In this document: positions 1 through 10,870 of the stretch, piece by piece
How positions within the stretch are numbered: position 1 is the stretch's first letter
How the letters are laid out: each line of letters opens with the position of its first letter
Source: Wyeomyia smithii
Taxonomy: Eukaryota > Arthropoda > Insecta > Diptera > Culicidae
Assembly (NCBI RefSeq): GCF_029784165.1
Contig: NC_073696.1
Span: forward strand, 172,846,912-172,910,911
Reading direction: 5' to 3'
DNA: 64,000 bases
Position numbers and translations under genes: made by a program
The notes under the pieces: model-generated
The model's input: the letters and a program-made list of their open reading frames with translations, nothing else
The model's database searches: none
What the model was told of the DNA's origin: nothing

Positions 1-1645
1 TTTTTTTCAATGAGGAGGATGCCCGGTGGCACTACTTGTGGTCAAAGATCATATAATTCTATAAAAAAGCAAAATAAGGGCGAAAAAAATATTAAAATTG
101 GCTTTCGTGCTTTATGGACGGCCACAAACAAAAAATGAATGCCAAATTCGTATTCAGCGCCCCAAAATTATGTAAATACCAAGTTTTTGTCGCATTTATC
201 GACACTATTTTTTGCTTGGCCAGCATTTGTATGGAGTCGCCCCACTGTGCGTTGGTTTGGTTCAAGTTTTTTTTCTTCTATTTGTTCGGCGTGCAGTTGA
301 ACCATTCAAAGTTTGACCACCTCGTATGCTTTCTGCAAGCGGCTAAAGAGAATTCTCGTTTTACTGTCGTTATGAACTGTTCAAATGATTTCAAATTATA
401 ATTTAAATTCAAGTTGCGTAACAGAATTAATACAGACAATTTGCAGGACAAAATGCAACTCCGTGTTCAATATTTAGAAATTGAAAAGACTTCATACCGA
501 AATTCACAACCTAATTTTTGATATTACATCCCTTTTACATCAGGTCGGCGTGGAGCCTACCCGAACTAAGAACCAAAAATATTATTTCAAGTTAAGCCTT
601 CAAAGTTTAACCACTCCGTACCTATGTTTTCTGAAACCAGCTACTGAGAATTTATGTTATTATATCATTATGAACTGTTGAAATGATTTCGTTTTTTCTT
701 GAAAGATAGATTATCAATTTTGATTTCCGCCAGGGTTAATACCTCAATTTAACCTTTTCCCGGCGGAGAGAAATCAATTTTTACCACAAAAATGAACTCC
801 AAACTCTTATTAGTCATAAACTATATGCACAATTGACAGAAACTGGATTGCAATTTAAAGATCAATCTCTTCTCTAACCTTACTGAATAGTTTCTTGGTG
901 CAAATTTTCAAGTATAATTGTTAAACTCAAATCGAAGTTTGAATGTCAGGTAATGTCATATGGCATCACCCGCCGGGAATGGGTTGAAAAAATGGCGCTT
1001 GGTTCGGTCTGGTCGCACGCCGATCATCTCAAAATCACCTTCCATCGTTCGTTGTCTTCAACGCAATGGATATTTTTGGCGGTTTTTGTCGATGCAACTG
1101 GAACAGAATCTTCAGCCACATGCTAACGTATCACGTGTGCCAAAACAGTGAAGACATAGTACACTGTGATTTCCTTACAGTCCGATGGCTCCATACCAGG
1201 CGAGACGCACGATGCAACAAAAAAAAAGCACCTGCCAATTTAGCACCGACAGGCACCGTTCTGTTTTACAAATTTTAAAACCTATGTGCACAAATTTTCG
1301 AACATCGTGTTCAAAACGCATGTCATCTCAACATGTTTATGTATATCTTATGTCGAATTCGTTTTTACGGCGGGCTATACCGTCCCGGACTACAGTTTGC
1401 AGCTGAGAAAAAAAAAACACTTTCCGAGCAGTTGCAATGGTGTGCGTAATACTAGAGGTAGCTGTCACTTCTGTTTTGGTCATTATCGCCATTGTCTTTT
1501 TGTCGCGTTTGTGCTACTGTACGAAAAATTTGCCAATTTACTGAAAATGACGAAAATAACCAAATAAAATAAATAAATCAGGTTCGGATGTTTAACACGT
1601 GAAGAACGATTATCAAAGCAAACCGATTTTGACCCTTTTTTTTTT
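1..1645. repeat. Gene-free AT-rich flank with diverged tandem repeats
   Basis: No coding region is supported; the ORFs here are below 100 codons and match nothing I recognise. A weak tandem repeat of roughly 290-340 bp is visible: blocks around 126, 447 and 785 all read like AAAATG..CTCC/GCCAA.., and a second block (CAAAGTTTRACCAC followed about 60 bp later by TATGAACTGTT) occurs at 307 and 600. The repeat is too decayed to assign to a family. The rest of the stretch (about 960-1640) holds nothing I can name. It probably lies inside the long USP8 intron. Confidence 0.35.
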
Positions 1646-1894
1646 GAAGTAGAATACTTCTCTCAGGAAGTTCGGCTACATAGGGATGTGAAATGAAAAT
1701 CTAAAACCGAAAAAAGTGAAAAATATGTCCAATTTCAAATGCTAATAAATCGGTTAGTATTCGATGGATTTCCTTCGTTCTTGCAGCAATAGATTGGAAA
1801 ATCTTCTAAGATTCTTCCCAATATAAGATAATTGCAATTTTATTATTCACACTATTGTACTATTGAAAATAGTCAAGCCTTGTCAAAACGAAAA

Positions 1895-1992
1895 ATTCGA
1901 CCTCTGATTGGTCGTTATATGATTGCTGCCCAAGCACGGTCGACAGAATCATATACCTTGCAAGTGAAAACATACTATTTGGCCTATATAAG
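1895..1992 (+). promoter_or_regulatory. RNA polymerase II promoter-like module with TATA box and inverted CCAAT box
   Basis: TATATAAG at 1985-1992 sits in a GC-richer context and is preceded by an inverted CCAAT box (CTGATTGGTC, about 1903). CCAAT plus TATA is common in replication-dependent histone promoters. A start near 2015 would give an RNA of about 200 nt ending at the stem-loop at 2204-2219, with no coding sequence between. Conserved in copies B and C (TATA near 40954 and 54895). Activity is inferred. Confidence 0.45.
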
Positions 1993-2203
1993 AGCCTGTT
2001 TCAGCCGAAGCCGCTCATAATAGTTCTAGACAGCGACAACAGCAGTCGTCCTTCCTTAGCAGCAGCACTAGCCCTGTGGTTGGTCAATACGTCTCAGGAG
2101 CAGCGCGGTTCTTCTCAGCGTGTGTCGCCAGACTGATATTATTCCCCCCGTGTTGGGGCAGCATTAAGATTGCCATCAGGAAATCCAATTTTGGAAATCA
2201 AAA

Positions 2204-2219
2204 TGCCTTTTTCAAGGCA
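2204..2219 (+). terminator. Histone-type 3' stem-loop 1
   Basis: TGCCTT-TTTC-AAGGCA forms a 6-bp stem with a 4-nt TTTC loop, followed by AATAAAC and then TTGAAAGTT about 16 nt downstream. Metazoan histone mRNAs have a 6-bp stem with pyrimidines on the 5' side, a UUUC-like loop and a purine-rich downstream element read by U7 snRNA. The match is structural; no histone ORF lies upstream. Same element at 41173 and 55114. Confidence 0.5.
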
Positions 2220-2424
2220 AATAAACAAGGTCATTGAAAGTTAATAATTTTTGACAACGCAAGCAAGATTTTGTGTTGGATCCTAGCAATTTAAATTTGT
2301 CGCACCCGTCTAATTTACTGAATGTGAAATAGCTTCCACAGTGCATGTTGTCCGTGTATCTTAATTCCTCCACTGTTAGGGCAGCTCAAAGGTTGTGATC
2401 AGCAACCCATTTTGAACCGCAAAA

Positions 2425-2440
2425 TGCCTTTTTCAAGGCA
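2425..2440 (+). terminator. Histone-type 3' stem-loop 2
   Basis: The same 16-nt stem-loop again, followed by AATAAACAAATAATTGAAGG. It belongs to a second degenerate unit about 220 bp after the first, sharing a GGGCAGC..AAGGTTGTGATCAGC block upstream. A third, decayed unit begins near 3617 (GGGGCAGCGCAAAGGCTGC) and lacks a good stem. Counterparts at 41394 and 55335. Confidence 0.5.
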
Positions 2441-2556
2441 AATAAACAAATAATTGAAGGTTAATAATTTTCTGGCGTCAACACAAGCAGACATTCTGTG
2501 CGGGATGCAATCAAATTCTGTTGTAGTTGTCTAATTTTTACTTTATTTAGTAAACC

Positions 2557-3609
2557 CAGAGCCGGATTTATGGGGGGGGCTTTAGCGCGCATGGGAGGTA
2601 ATCAAAGAAAGAAAATAACCCACAAGTTTTTTTAATGCATTGCTTTTGCTTACTTGTCCGAATCAGGGATACCAGATGTGCTTTTCAAAATGCAGATTTT
2701 CTGAGCTCGTGTGCAGATTTTATTGACCTGCAGATGTGTGTAGTTTTTTCCTAATTTCTATTATTGTCAGAGTCGTCTTATATTTGCGCCGTCTTTCTCA
2801 AATTGTGTGCAAATTTTTGCCTGTGGATCGCATTTTTTTTCAAATTGCGGTAGTTTTTTTTTCAGGTATCAAGAAAAAACTTGAAGATGAAACTTATTAA
2901 AAATAGGTTGCGTGCGACTGTGAAGAATGAAAGGCAGTCAAACTTAGCATTATTAAGTTTCGAGTACGAGTATACTAAAGAAGTTGAATGTTGATTATTT
3001 AATTAATATGTTTTCTGCAAAAAAACTCGTAAAGCATAGTTTACAGTTCCAAGCGAAGTGAAAAATTTGACAAGTGAAAAAGCGTAAATTTTCGCTTGCG
3101 AAATCTGTCGTGACAACCCGTTTGTGGAACACGCAGGTATTTCACCACCCTGCAGTTTACAGTTTAAGTGAAGTGAAACTCACGAGTTTACACTCCGAGC
3201 GAAGTGAAAATTGGCTGCAACTGACAGAATAGAAACGCACGCAAGTTTTCGCTTGCTGCTCCTTTTTTCACTAGCGCTTTCATGCGTGAAAGAAATAAAC
3301 CCAAGTGAAAAAGATGAGATCCACAACCATCGATTTCGCTGGATCGAATTTGCTTACAGTTCCAAGCGAAGTGAAATTTTTTTGCAGGTTGCATTTTTCA
3401 CGAGCGTGAAAAAATGAACATGTTGTATGAGATTTTCACTTCGCTTGGAGCTCTAAATAGAGCTTAAGAAAAAATTCTAACAAATTTTTGGTAATTTTTC
3501 AATAGCAAATAAATGCTTTTAACTCGTACGATAAAAAACAGTTTTGTTTTACATTGGGCCCCCCACTATAACTGGGCCCCGGGCCCCCACAATCGTAAAT
3601 CCGGCCCTG
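2557..3609. mobile_element. hAT-type MITE inserted in copy A
   Basis: Terminal inverted repeats CAGAGCCGGATTTA (2557) and TAAATCCGGCCCTG (ending 3609) differ at one position, and an exact 8-bp target duplication AGTAAACC flanks them (2549-2556, 3610-3617). Copies B and C have the single uninterrupted AGTAAACC, so the empty site is proven inside this window. 8-bp duplications and CAG-starting TIRs fit hAT. No transposase; the interior repeats GCGAAGTGAAA motifs around 3050-3440. Confidence 0.9.
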
Positions 3610-3921
3610 AGTAAACCCCCCACTGTAGGGGCAGCGCAAAGGCTGCGATCAGCATAACCGACTTTGAATAGCAAACTGCCCTGTTAGACCGGATTCACAA
3701 AGACAGTTAGTTCGACTATGCAGAGCTAATATGAAGTCGATGCAATCAATCAGCATTAACAGAATTTCGTCGTCTCCCAGCTGCCAAGTTGCAACATGAT
3801 GCAACACGCAACAGCGAGCAAACGAAATCGCTTGATGTTACAAACCGCAATAAGATACGGGTTAAAACCGTTGCGTGTGTGAGAGCACTGTCGGTGTTTA
3901 TTCGCTGGATACTAAAATCAA

Positions 3922-4019
3922 ATGCAAATTGTGGAATAATTCCTTTAAAGAACATTAGGAAATGGTAAAACTGAACAGAAAGGCGTGGCCTATTTCGTAG
4001 CGCCCTTCGGCTATAAAAG
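3922..4019 (+). promoter_or_regulatory. Second promoter-like module: octamer plus TATA box
   Basis: ATGCAAAT at 3922-3929 is a perfect octamer, an element known from histone H2B promoters, about 85 bp upstream of TATAAAAG (4012-4019). The presumed transcript would end at the stem-loop at 4311-4326, about 280 nt on. The first ATG downstream (near 4146) is followed directly by a stop, so the RNA would be non-coding. In copies B and C the octamer reads ATGCGAAT while the TATA box is intact. Confidence 0.4.
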
Positions 4020-4310
4020 AGTGTTTCTGAGAAAACTAGCTACATTCATTAGTCGGAAGGTGAGCTGGATGGACCGTCCACAACGTTGACAGCAGTAGCA
4101 GCAGATATCAGCACTCAGCAATAACAGACAATAGCAGCGTAGACAATGTGAAAACACCTTTCTATTGTGTTGGCCGTGCGCATTGAGCCTCTGCCAGGCT
4201 AAACGCGAAAAGCGGCGCGAACCGATTCGCCCGGCCGTAGGTTAATCGGCTATCGGCGTAACACAGAGATGCAATCAGCGTCATATCTGATTTTAAATTA
4301 AACAACTAAC

Positions 4311-4326
4311 TGTCCTTTTTAGGACA
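4311..4326 (+). terminator. Histone-type 3' stem-loop 3
   Basis: TGTCCT-TTTT-AGGACA is again a 6-bp stem with a 4-nt loop. The flank (AACGAAACAAATGAATTGAAG) parallels that of stem-loop 2, so this is a paralogous 3' end with compensated stem changes. Counterparts at 42219 and 56160. Confidence 0.45.
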
Positions 4327-4413
4327 ACGAAACAAATGAATTGAAGATTTAATATTTTCTCGCTCTGAGCTTTAACCAAAAGTTAACTATCTTAATTTGA
4401 AATCACATGTACA

Positions 4414-6114
4414 TATCGCCAGTTGAATTCAATACTGACACAACTCAAAATTTTGCAGTTTTGAGTTATTGATGGCAAACGATGCCAAATACCGTCTGCC
4501 GGGGTGAGATTAAGCCACGGGGGTGAGATTGAGCCAAAACGGGAAATGTTTGTATGTTAAATTACTTGAGATTTACAAAACCTAATACCTTAAATTCAAT
4601 ACTTTATGAAACATGACATATTTATTCACAACTTAAAATGGAATATAGATAATATCAGTGAACTGTTTCGCTTAAAGAATGTTTCAAAGTACAGGGTGAA
4701 AAACATGCGCAAATAACGTTATCCAAAAATGTCCCAGGAAAACCAACCCGATCAAAAAATCACAAGAACTTACTGCTCAGTTGGTACGTTAGGATGTCGT
4801 CTCCAATGTGTTGAGGAAATATTATGCATTGAACCTGTGCCGGCTCAGAAAATAATGTTTTCCAAACTGTACACTCTTCGAGCCCTTTTGGGGTGAGATT
4901 GTGCCAAGCTATATTGAACGGCACAGTGTGCGGAATTCACATTCACGACAAAATTATATCAGTATACATCAAAACACTTGCATTGTTTACATAGGGTATG
5001 TTTTTTGTCCCCACAGCATAAGGTATGTTGTCTAGCTATGGTATTCTTTGAAATAATGACTAAAAGCTTGAGAAGCTTACTGTTCTCAATTGTTATATAG
5101 AAATTTTCAGTTATTGATATTACTTATGGAATGTAGCAAAATTTTGTACACCAATTCTATATAAACAGATGACTTTTAAGAAAAGAAGGAGGGTTGTGGG
5201 TACGTTTCCAGAGGTATTAAGATCTCCAATGGAATATACAGTTGTCAATGACACATAATAATTAAAACGAAAAGTCTTCTCAAACTTCATGTCCTAACGT
5301 TTCCCCTTTTTTAGGCTACCTGGAGACGCCACTATGTGTATAGAGACTGTCTATAAGCCACGTTCTCATAACTAATTACTCTATGCATCAATTTGATCTA
5401 GCCATACATTTTTATATAATTCATATGGTGCATAGTTTCTGATCAACCCCCTAAAGGCCCTTAATAGTCCACGTTGTTTATGGTCGTCCCTATACTTACT
5501 GTTTTATCATGTTAGTCATGTGGATTATTCGTAGACACACTACTGTTCATTTAACAGGTATTAAATTCAACTTTTTGTTTTTGGCACAATCTCACCCCAT
5601 AGAAGGGGTGAGATTGAGCCAAAGTTCATGTATTTTTAGCAAAATTATAGTTTATTGTAACTCAACCATATTTGTTGTAGTTGATAACAAAACATTCTAG
5701 GATGCATTGGTGTATTTTGGATCGAATTCTTTGTTTAAATGTGTGCGTTAGAAGCTTAAGATCAAAAAAGCATCATTTTTTGGCACAATCTCACCCCGGA
5801 TGACGGTACTATAAAGTTTCATCTCACAAAGACTTGTTTCAAAATTCACAATATTTCCAGATATATAAGTAGATGTGCCTTTATTGCACAAATCTAAAAT
5901 ACCCCTAAAAAGACCGAAAAATGAGGTTACAGTTCTTATAACTTGCTCATTACATGCACATGATATACCCAAACAAGTTCAATTAAAATGGGAAGTTTTA
6001 TAGTGGGATTTTTCACGAAAATGAAAAAAGAAATTTTTGACGCAAATTTTCAAACGCGTTTTTTTCGAAACTCTGAATTTTGAGTTGTGCCAGTATTGAA
6101 TTCAACTGACGATA
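4414..6114. mobile_element. Nested TIR element inside copy A
   Basis: An inverted repeat of about 39 bp (core CAGTTGAATTCAATACTG) bounds this stretch (4414-4452 and 6076-6114). Inside it a second TIR pair, CCGTCTGCCGGGG / inverted near 5806, flanked by TA on both sides, bounds 4492-5806, as expected of a Tc1/mariner-type MITE. GGGGTGAGATTGAGCC-like motifs occur six times (about 4501, 4520, 4890 and 5605 plus; 5583 and 5782 minus). No transposase is encoded. Confidence 0.65.
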
Positions 6115-6179
6115 TACTCTGACTGTTGAAACTTGTTTGCGCCGCAAAGAGTTTGTACTTTTCCTGTTCAGTGAGGTCG

Positions 6180-6243
6180 TATTTATATGTGCAAACTGAA
6201 ATTGAGTAGTACTTAAACTTCATTTGCACAGAATACTGCCAAT
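6180..6243 (-). promoter_or_regulatory. Minus-strand promoter-like module
   Basis: On the minus strand TATAAATA (6187-6180) lies downstream of an octamer-like GTGCAAAT (about 6226-6219). A CCAAT box reading on the plus strand (6239-6243, ATTGG on minus) lies upstream of both. The element thus carries opposed promoter-like modules, as in divergent histone gene pairs. No coding sequence follows. Confidence 0.35.
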
Positions 6244-6363
6244 GAGCGGTCAACATTTATTTACTAGGAAAAATGACTGACACGCAAGCAGCCGGGTTAT
6301 CTCTCTTGTAAAAGTATTCTACTTCATCTTGCGGTCGTAGCTTTGCACACAACCCTCCTGTGA

Positions 6364-6954
6364 TTTTTTTATTTTGACACATATGTGTGAATGTGTTGGT
6401 GTCTTCAAAACTGCACTCTGTTTCTTTCGCGGACTGTCCGGGACAGAAAAAGGGTAGTCCGGGATAGTCCGGAAAATGAAAAAAAAAACAGCAATAGGAC
6501 AAAGTGTAGTCCGCGGGGTAGCTACACCGCAAAAACGAAAACGACATTATATTCGGGCATGTTAGTAGGAAACGGTGAACTACGATGGAAATCGCGCACT
6601 CGTTCAACAAAAACGTAGGAGTTTTACACGACGTGCACATGTGGGCATGTTTTGCAGGAGACTGCTCTACATGTTGATAAAACAATGTATTTCGCACCAT
6701 ATTGCATAAACTGTTCTCGAAGATCACTCGTTCGTGCTTTTCAAAACACGAGTAACCTTTCATAGCCGTGATGAAGTAAATTATAGTTGCTAAAACTTTT
6801 ATTCCAAAATCGATGTTTTTGCTGACCATTAATGTTATCAAAAAACTATTTCTTTTTCATATTTAGCCATCAGTTTTATTGAATTTCAGTTAAAGATTGT
6901 TAGTTTTGCAAAAATATTGGATGCGGCGGATTTTTGGTCAGCCATTTTGGGATA
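6364..6954. other. Unassigned flank of copy A
   Basis: AT-rich sequence with no recognisable gene. A 194-codon minus-strand ORF (6841-6257) runs from here into copy A but has no recognisable domain and is treated as chance. Confidence 0.4.
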
Positions 6955-7480
6955 CTTTTGGAAAAACTGTCTCGACTATGCGTTTCTAATAGGATGATCA
7001 ACTGGCTTCGTTCATATCTGGGCGATAGATTTCTGTGCGTTAAAATTGGTCCAAAGAAATCAGCTCCTTTTTCGCCATGTTCTGGTGTGCCCCAAGGAAG
7101 CAACTTAAGTCCCCAGTTGTTTAAACTCTTTTTTAAGCTTTTAGTAATTCATCTGCAAAATGGTGGCATACACTGGGGTCGCTTTTTACGCGGCTTGTTT
7201 CTATGCGTTTTTTTAAACGGGATATTTTTACAATAACGCGGGTTATTTTTACTCGATTCGGAAGGTCATTTATATGCGGTATCAAATGAGTTCAGTACAA
7301 GTATATCTAATCTAATCTTTTAAATGCGGTACAACCAACCGCGTAAAAAGCGACCCCAGTGTACTCATCTATGCTGATGATTTGAAGATGTATCTTGTGG
7401 TACGAAGTAAAGCTGATTGCAGAGAATTGCAGAAACTAATAGATCGTTTTGGTTGGCAAATGGCTGGACACATGTAACTT
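6955..7480 (+). pseudogene. Jockey-like LINE reverse transcriptase fragment, split by a MITE
   Basis: The plus strand encodes INWLRSYLGDRF followed by SGVPQGSNLSPQLF, the conserved RT block before the catalytic loop, and after the MITE at 7171-7361 resumes with LIYADDLKMYLVV (YADD catalytic motif). Only about 110 RT residues remain, so it is 5'- and 3'-truncated. It ends where the RTE sequence begins (about 7481). Clade is inferred from motif style. Confidence 0.65.
7171..7361. mobile_element. 191-bp TA-flanked MITE (Tc1/mariner type)
   Basis: Perfect 23-bp TIRs begin CACTGGGGTCGCTTTTTACG and are flanked by TA (7169-7170, 7362-7363). The element splits a reverse transcriptase reading frame just before the YADD motif, so its boundaries are unambiguous. 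No coding capacity. Confidence 0.88.
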
Positions 7481-10400
7481 GAGATCCCAATGTGGCCATT
7501 CACCTCTGTCCAGCAACTCCTATCCCAACCTCCACGTGGTGCCGACCGGAATACGAGTAATCTTAGCGGAGATCGAGTAACCAACCCCGGTGGAAACTAT
7601 GGTCGTATGCTGACTGGGAAGGGGGTCGTACGCGGCTGTATCCCCATAGGGGCGGCGTACAACAGCGTCTGACCCGGAGCGGGCGGCTAAATTATGGAAT
7701 GCTGTATCCCGCCAGCTACACCTAAGATGGCAGCTCCATCAGCAGGATGTAGGTATCGCGACCCTGGTAAGGTAGCATACCAAAACCTTTCATCAACCAC
7801 AAACAACGAATTTAGAAATACGGAACGGATCAATCGACAAAGACCTAGGCTACGAACACGGAAAAAGATTAAGGTAAACGATTGGAAATTGGTTACTTGG
7901 AACGTCCGATCTCTCAATGAACCGGCGCGGGCTGGCTTGCTTGCTCGAGAACTACAGCGGCAGGGAGTCGAAATCGCAGCGATTCAGGAGGTTCGGTGAC
8001 CAAATTCCGGAGAAAGGGAATTCCGTGCAGTAGACCCTATTGCACGCACTTCTTTCAAGTACCACATCTACTACAGTGGCAGCAAAGCAGCGGAACGGGG
8101 CGTCGGTTTCGTAGTGCTGGGAAATCAGAAAACAAGAGTCATCCGGTGGAGGCCCGTAGATGACCGTATATGCGTGTTGAGGATTAAGGGCAAATTCTTC
8201 AACTACAGTTTAATCAACACCTACACACCGACGAATGACAAATCCGATGAAGTCCAAGATGAGTTCTATGACAAGCTTGAGCGAATCTATGACGAGTGCC
8301 TAAAACACGACGTAAAAGTCGTCATCGGAGACGCAAACGCACAGGTTGGAGGGGAGCCATTTTTCCGTCCGGTCATTGGAAGGCATAGCCTCCACTCGTC
8401 AACCAATGAAAACGGCCTGAGGCTGATAAACTTTGCCGCGGCCAGAGGAATGGCCATATGTAGCTCCAATTTCCACGTTTGAATATTCGGAAACACACCT
8501 GGAGGCATCCAAATGGAGAAACCTGCTCCCAGATCGATCACGTACTGATTGACGGTCGGCACTTTTCGGATGTTACTGATGTTAGGTCTTTTCGGGGACC
8601 AAACATTGACTCTGACCATTATCTCGTCGTTTGTAAGATCCGCGCACGGTTGTCAAACGTACTGGAATATCGCACAGAGAGGACGACGCGTTTCAACATT
8701 CAGCGGTTGAAAGCTGATGGCGTGGCAGCAGAATACGCCAGAGAACTGGATCAACGGATCGCAGAACAGCAGGAGGAAGGAGTGGAAAACATAAATGGGC
8801 TGTGGAGCAGTATTCACGGCGCCATCGAAACGACTGCGAGATAGGTGGTAGGTACGACGCGTGGAAGACAGCCTAACGGCTGGTTCGATGTCGAGTGCCA
8901 GAGAGCGACAGATGAGAAGAACCGTGCCAGTAGCCGCATGCTCACTGCGGCTACGCGTCAAAACAGAGAGAGGTACAGGGTGGCAAGAGCTGCCGAAAAT
9001 AGAACCCACCGTCGGAAGAAGCGCGAGTACGAGCAGGTGCTCGCCAGCGCAGATGACAGTTATGCTCAAAACGACGTGCGGAGATTCTATAGAACTGTCA
9101 ACAGAGTCAGAAGCAGGAATTTCCCTGTCCGGTCATGTGTAATGACAAGGACGGCAACCTGTTTACTGATAAACCGACGGTTGCAGCCAGGTGGAAGGAG
9201 CATTTTCAGGCGCTATTGAACGGTGAGGATCCGGATGAGCAGAGCAGGAACAGGATGACGGTTATGAGTGACGAACAAGCTGTGGAGCCACCAACACAGG
9301 AGGAGGTGAAAAAGGCGATTAGTGAGCTGAAAAACGGCAAGGCCACTCGGAAGGACGGTATCCCGGCCGAACTTCTAAAAGCGGGAAGCGAGCGGCTGTA
9401 CTATGCGATCCACCAGATAATACTAAGAATCTGGGTGGACGAACAAATGCCGAACGACTGGTTGGAAGGCCTCATATGCCCTATCTATAAGAAGGGCCAT
9501 CGATTGGATTGTGGCAACTATCGAGGGATAACGTTGCTCAACTCCGCATATAAAGTGCTCTCCCGTATCCTGTTCTTCAGATTGAGACCGTTAATGGAAT
9601 CCTTTGTTGGCGAATACCAGGCTGGTTTTCGACAAGGGATCAAATCGGATCAAACGGATCAAATCAAACCCTGAGACAGATCCTCGATAAGTTCCGGGAG
9701 TACATCTTACCGACTCACCATCTGTTTGTGAACTTCAGGGCGGCATACGACTCAGTGAAAAGAAACGAGCTGTGGCAGATCATGCTGGAACACGGTTTTC
9801 CTACGAAACTAATAAAGCTGAGTCGTATGACACAGGAGGGATCAAAATCGTGCGTGCGGATAGCTGGCGAGACATCAGCCGCGTTCGTAACGTTGGATGT
9901 ACTGGAGCAGGAGGATGCGCTCTCCAACCTACTGTTTAACATCGCTCTTGAGGGTGCAGTACGAAGAGCAAACGTCGAAAGAAACGGTACGATCATCACG
10001 AAATCTCAGATGCTTCTTGGCTTTGCGGACGACATCGATATCATCAGTATCAACCGTAAGGTCGTGGAGGAGGCCTTCGTACCTTTTAAGAGAGAAGCAG
10101 CGAGATTGGGACTTGTCATTAACTCTGCCAAAACGAAGTACATGGTAGCTGGCAGAGAGCGTGGGAGTCCCCGTGGTGTTGGTGCTGAGGTGGAGATAGA
10201 TGGGGAACGATTTGAAGTGGTTGACGAATTCGTTTATCTTGGTACACTTGTGACATGTGACAACGATATGAGCCGTGAAGTGAAACGACGAGTTGCAGCT
10301 GCGAACAGGGCCTTCTACGGACTACGTAACCAGCTAATGTCCCGTAGTTTGCAAACTCGCACAAAACTAGCGCTGTATAGGACGCTGATACTACCGGTGG

Positions 10401-10870
10401 CCCTTTACGGACATGAAGCATGAACGCTGAAGGAAGCTGATCGACGAGTGCTCGGAGTTCTTGAGCGTAAAATTCTGCGATCGATACTTGGGGGTAAACT
10501 GGAAGATGGAGTGTGGCGCAGACGCATGAATCACGAGTTGTACCAGGTATACAAACATGCTAATATGGTGAAGGTAATACAGCGGGGCAGGATTCAGTGG
10601 GCTGGACATGTAGCCAGGATGCCTGACGAGAGAGCCGCCAAAACTATCTTCAGTAGAGAACCAGGAAGAGGCCGTCGACTCCGTGGTAGGCCTCGCACGC
10701 GATGGATGTGCGCGGTGGAAGAAGATGCACGATCTGCTGGTGTACGGGGAGACTGGAGAACGGCTGCCCAAGACAGAAGAAGCTGGACATCTCTAATTCG
10801 TTCGGCCCTAGACCGGTGAACGTTCCGTTAGCCAAAAAAGTAGAAGTAAAAGTAAGTAGGTAATAGATCA
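7481..10870 (+). pseudogene. RTE-clade LINE, near full length but inactive
   Basis: A single polyprotein can be followed through several frames. Apurinic-type endonuclease is at about 7880-8640 (TWNVRSLNE, GDANAQVGG, IDSDHYLVV). The linker and RT lie at 9135-10423 (NYRGITLLNSAYKVLSRIL, FRQG, GFADDIDII), followed by a C-terminal block GHVARMPDERAAKTIF and RGRPRTRW up to 10819. The tail near 10845 has the short AAGTAAGTAGGTAA repeats typical of RTE 3' ends. Breaks: in-frame stops at 7997-7999, 8842-8844 and 10421-10423 (two look like TGG to TGA) and frame changes near 8480, 9130 and 9670. RT motif A reads NFRAAYD where DF.AAYD is expected, so a catalytic Asp is Asn. Such proteins are often mis-annotated as craniofacial development protein 2-like. 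Confidence 0.85.

Larger units (their letters stand above)
1646..6363 (+). mobile_element. 3.66-kb non-autonomous element, copy A (Helentron/HINE-like), with inserted hAT MITE
   Basis: Starts GAAGTAGAATACTTCT and ends CCTCCTGTGA, both next to T runs. Without the 1061 bp due to the hAT insertion (2557-3609 plus one 8-bp duplication) it is about 3657 bp, matching copies B (40615-44270) and C (54556-58211). The 14-mer GAAGTAGAATACTT at the left tip recurs inverted at 6312-6325, about 38 bp inside the right tip, so the inverted ends are asymmetric. The left tip can also fold on itself (GAAGTA-gaa-TACTTC). Offset inverted ends, T-tract targets and a terminal hairpin are features of Helentron/Helitron2 derivatives (HINEs); that class is an inference. 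No ORF exceeds about 75 codons. The inside carries promoters, histone-type stem-loops and a nested TIR element, listed separately. Confidence 0.75.

Noticed and set aside
114..401. 95-codon ORF at the left edge
   Set aside because: No domain and part of a diverged tandem repeat.
1985..4326. Real histone genes in the 3.66-kb element
   Set aside because: Promoters and stem-loops are present but no frame between them encodes a histone; ATGs are followed by early stops.
6257..6841. 194-codon minus-strand ORF
   Set aside because: Runs across the boundary between copy A and unrelated flank; copies B and C lack the upstream part and no domain is visible.
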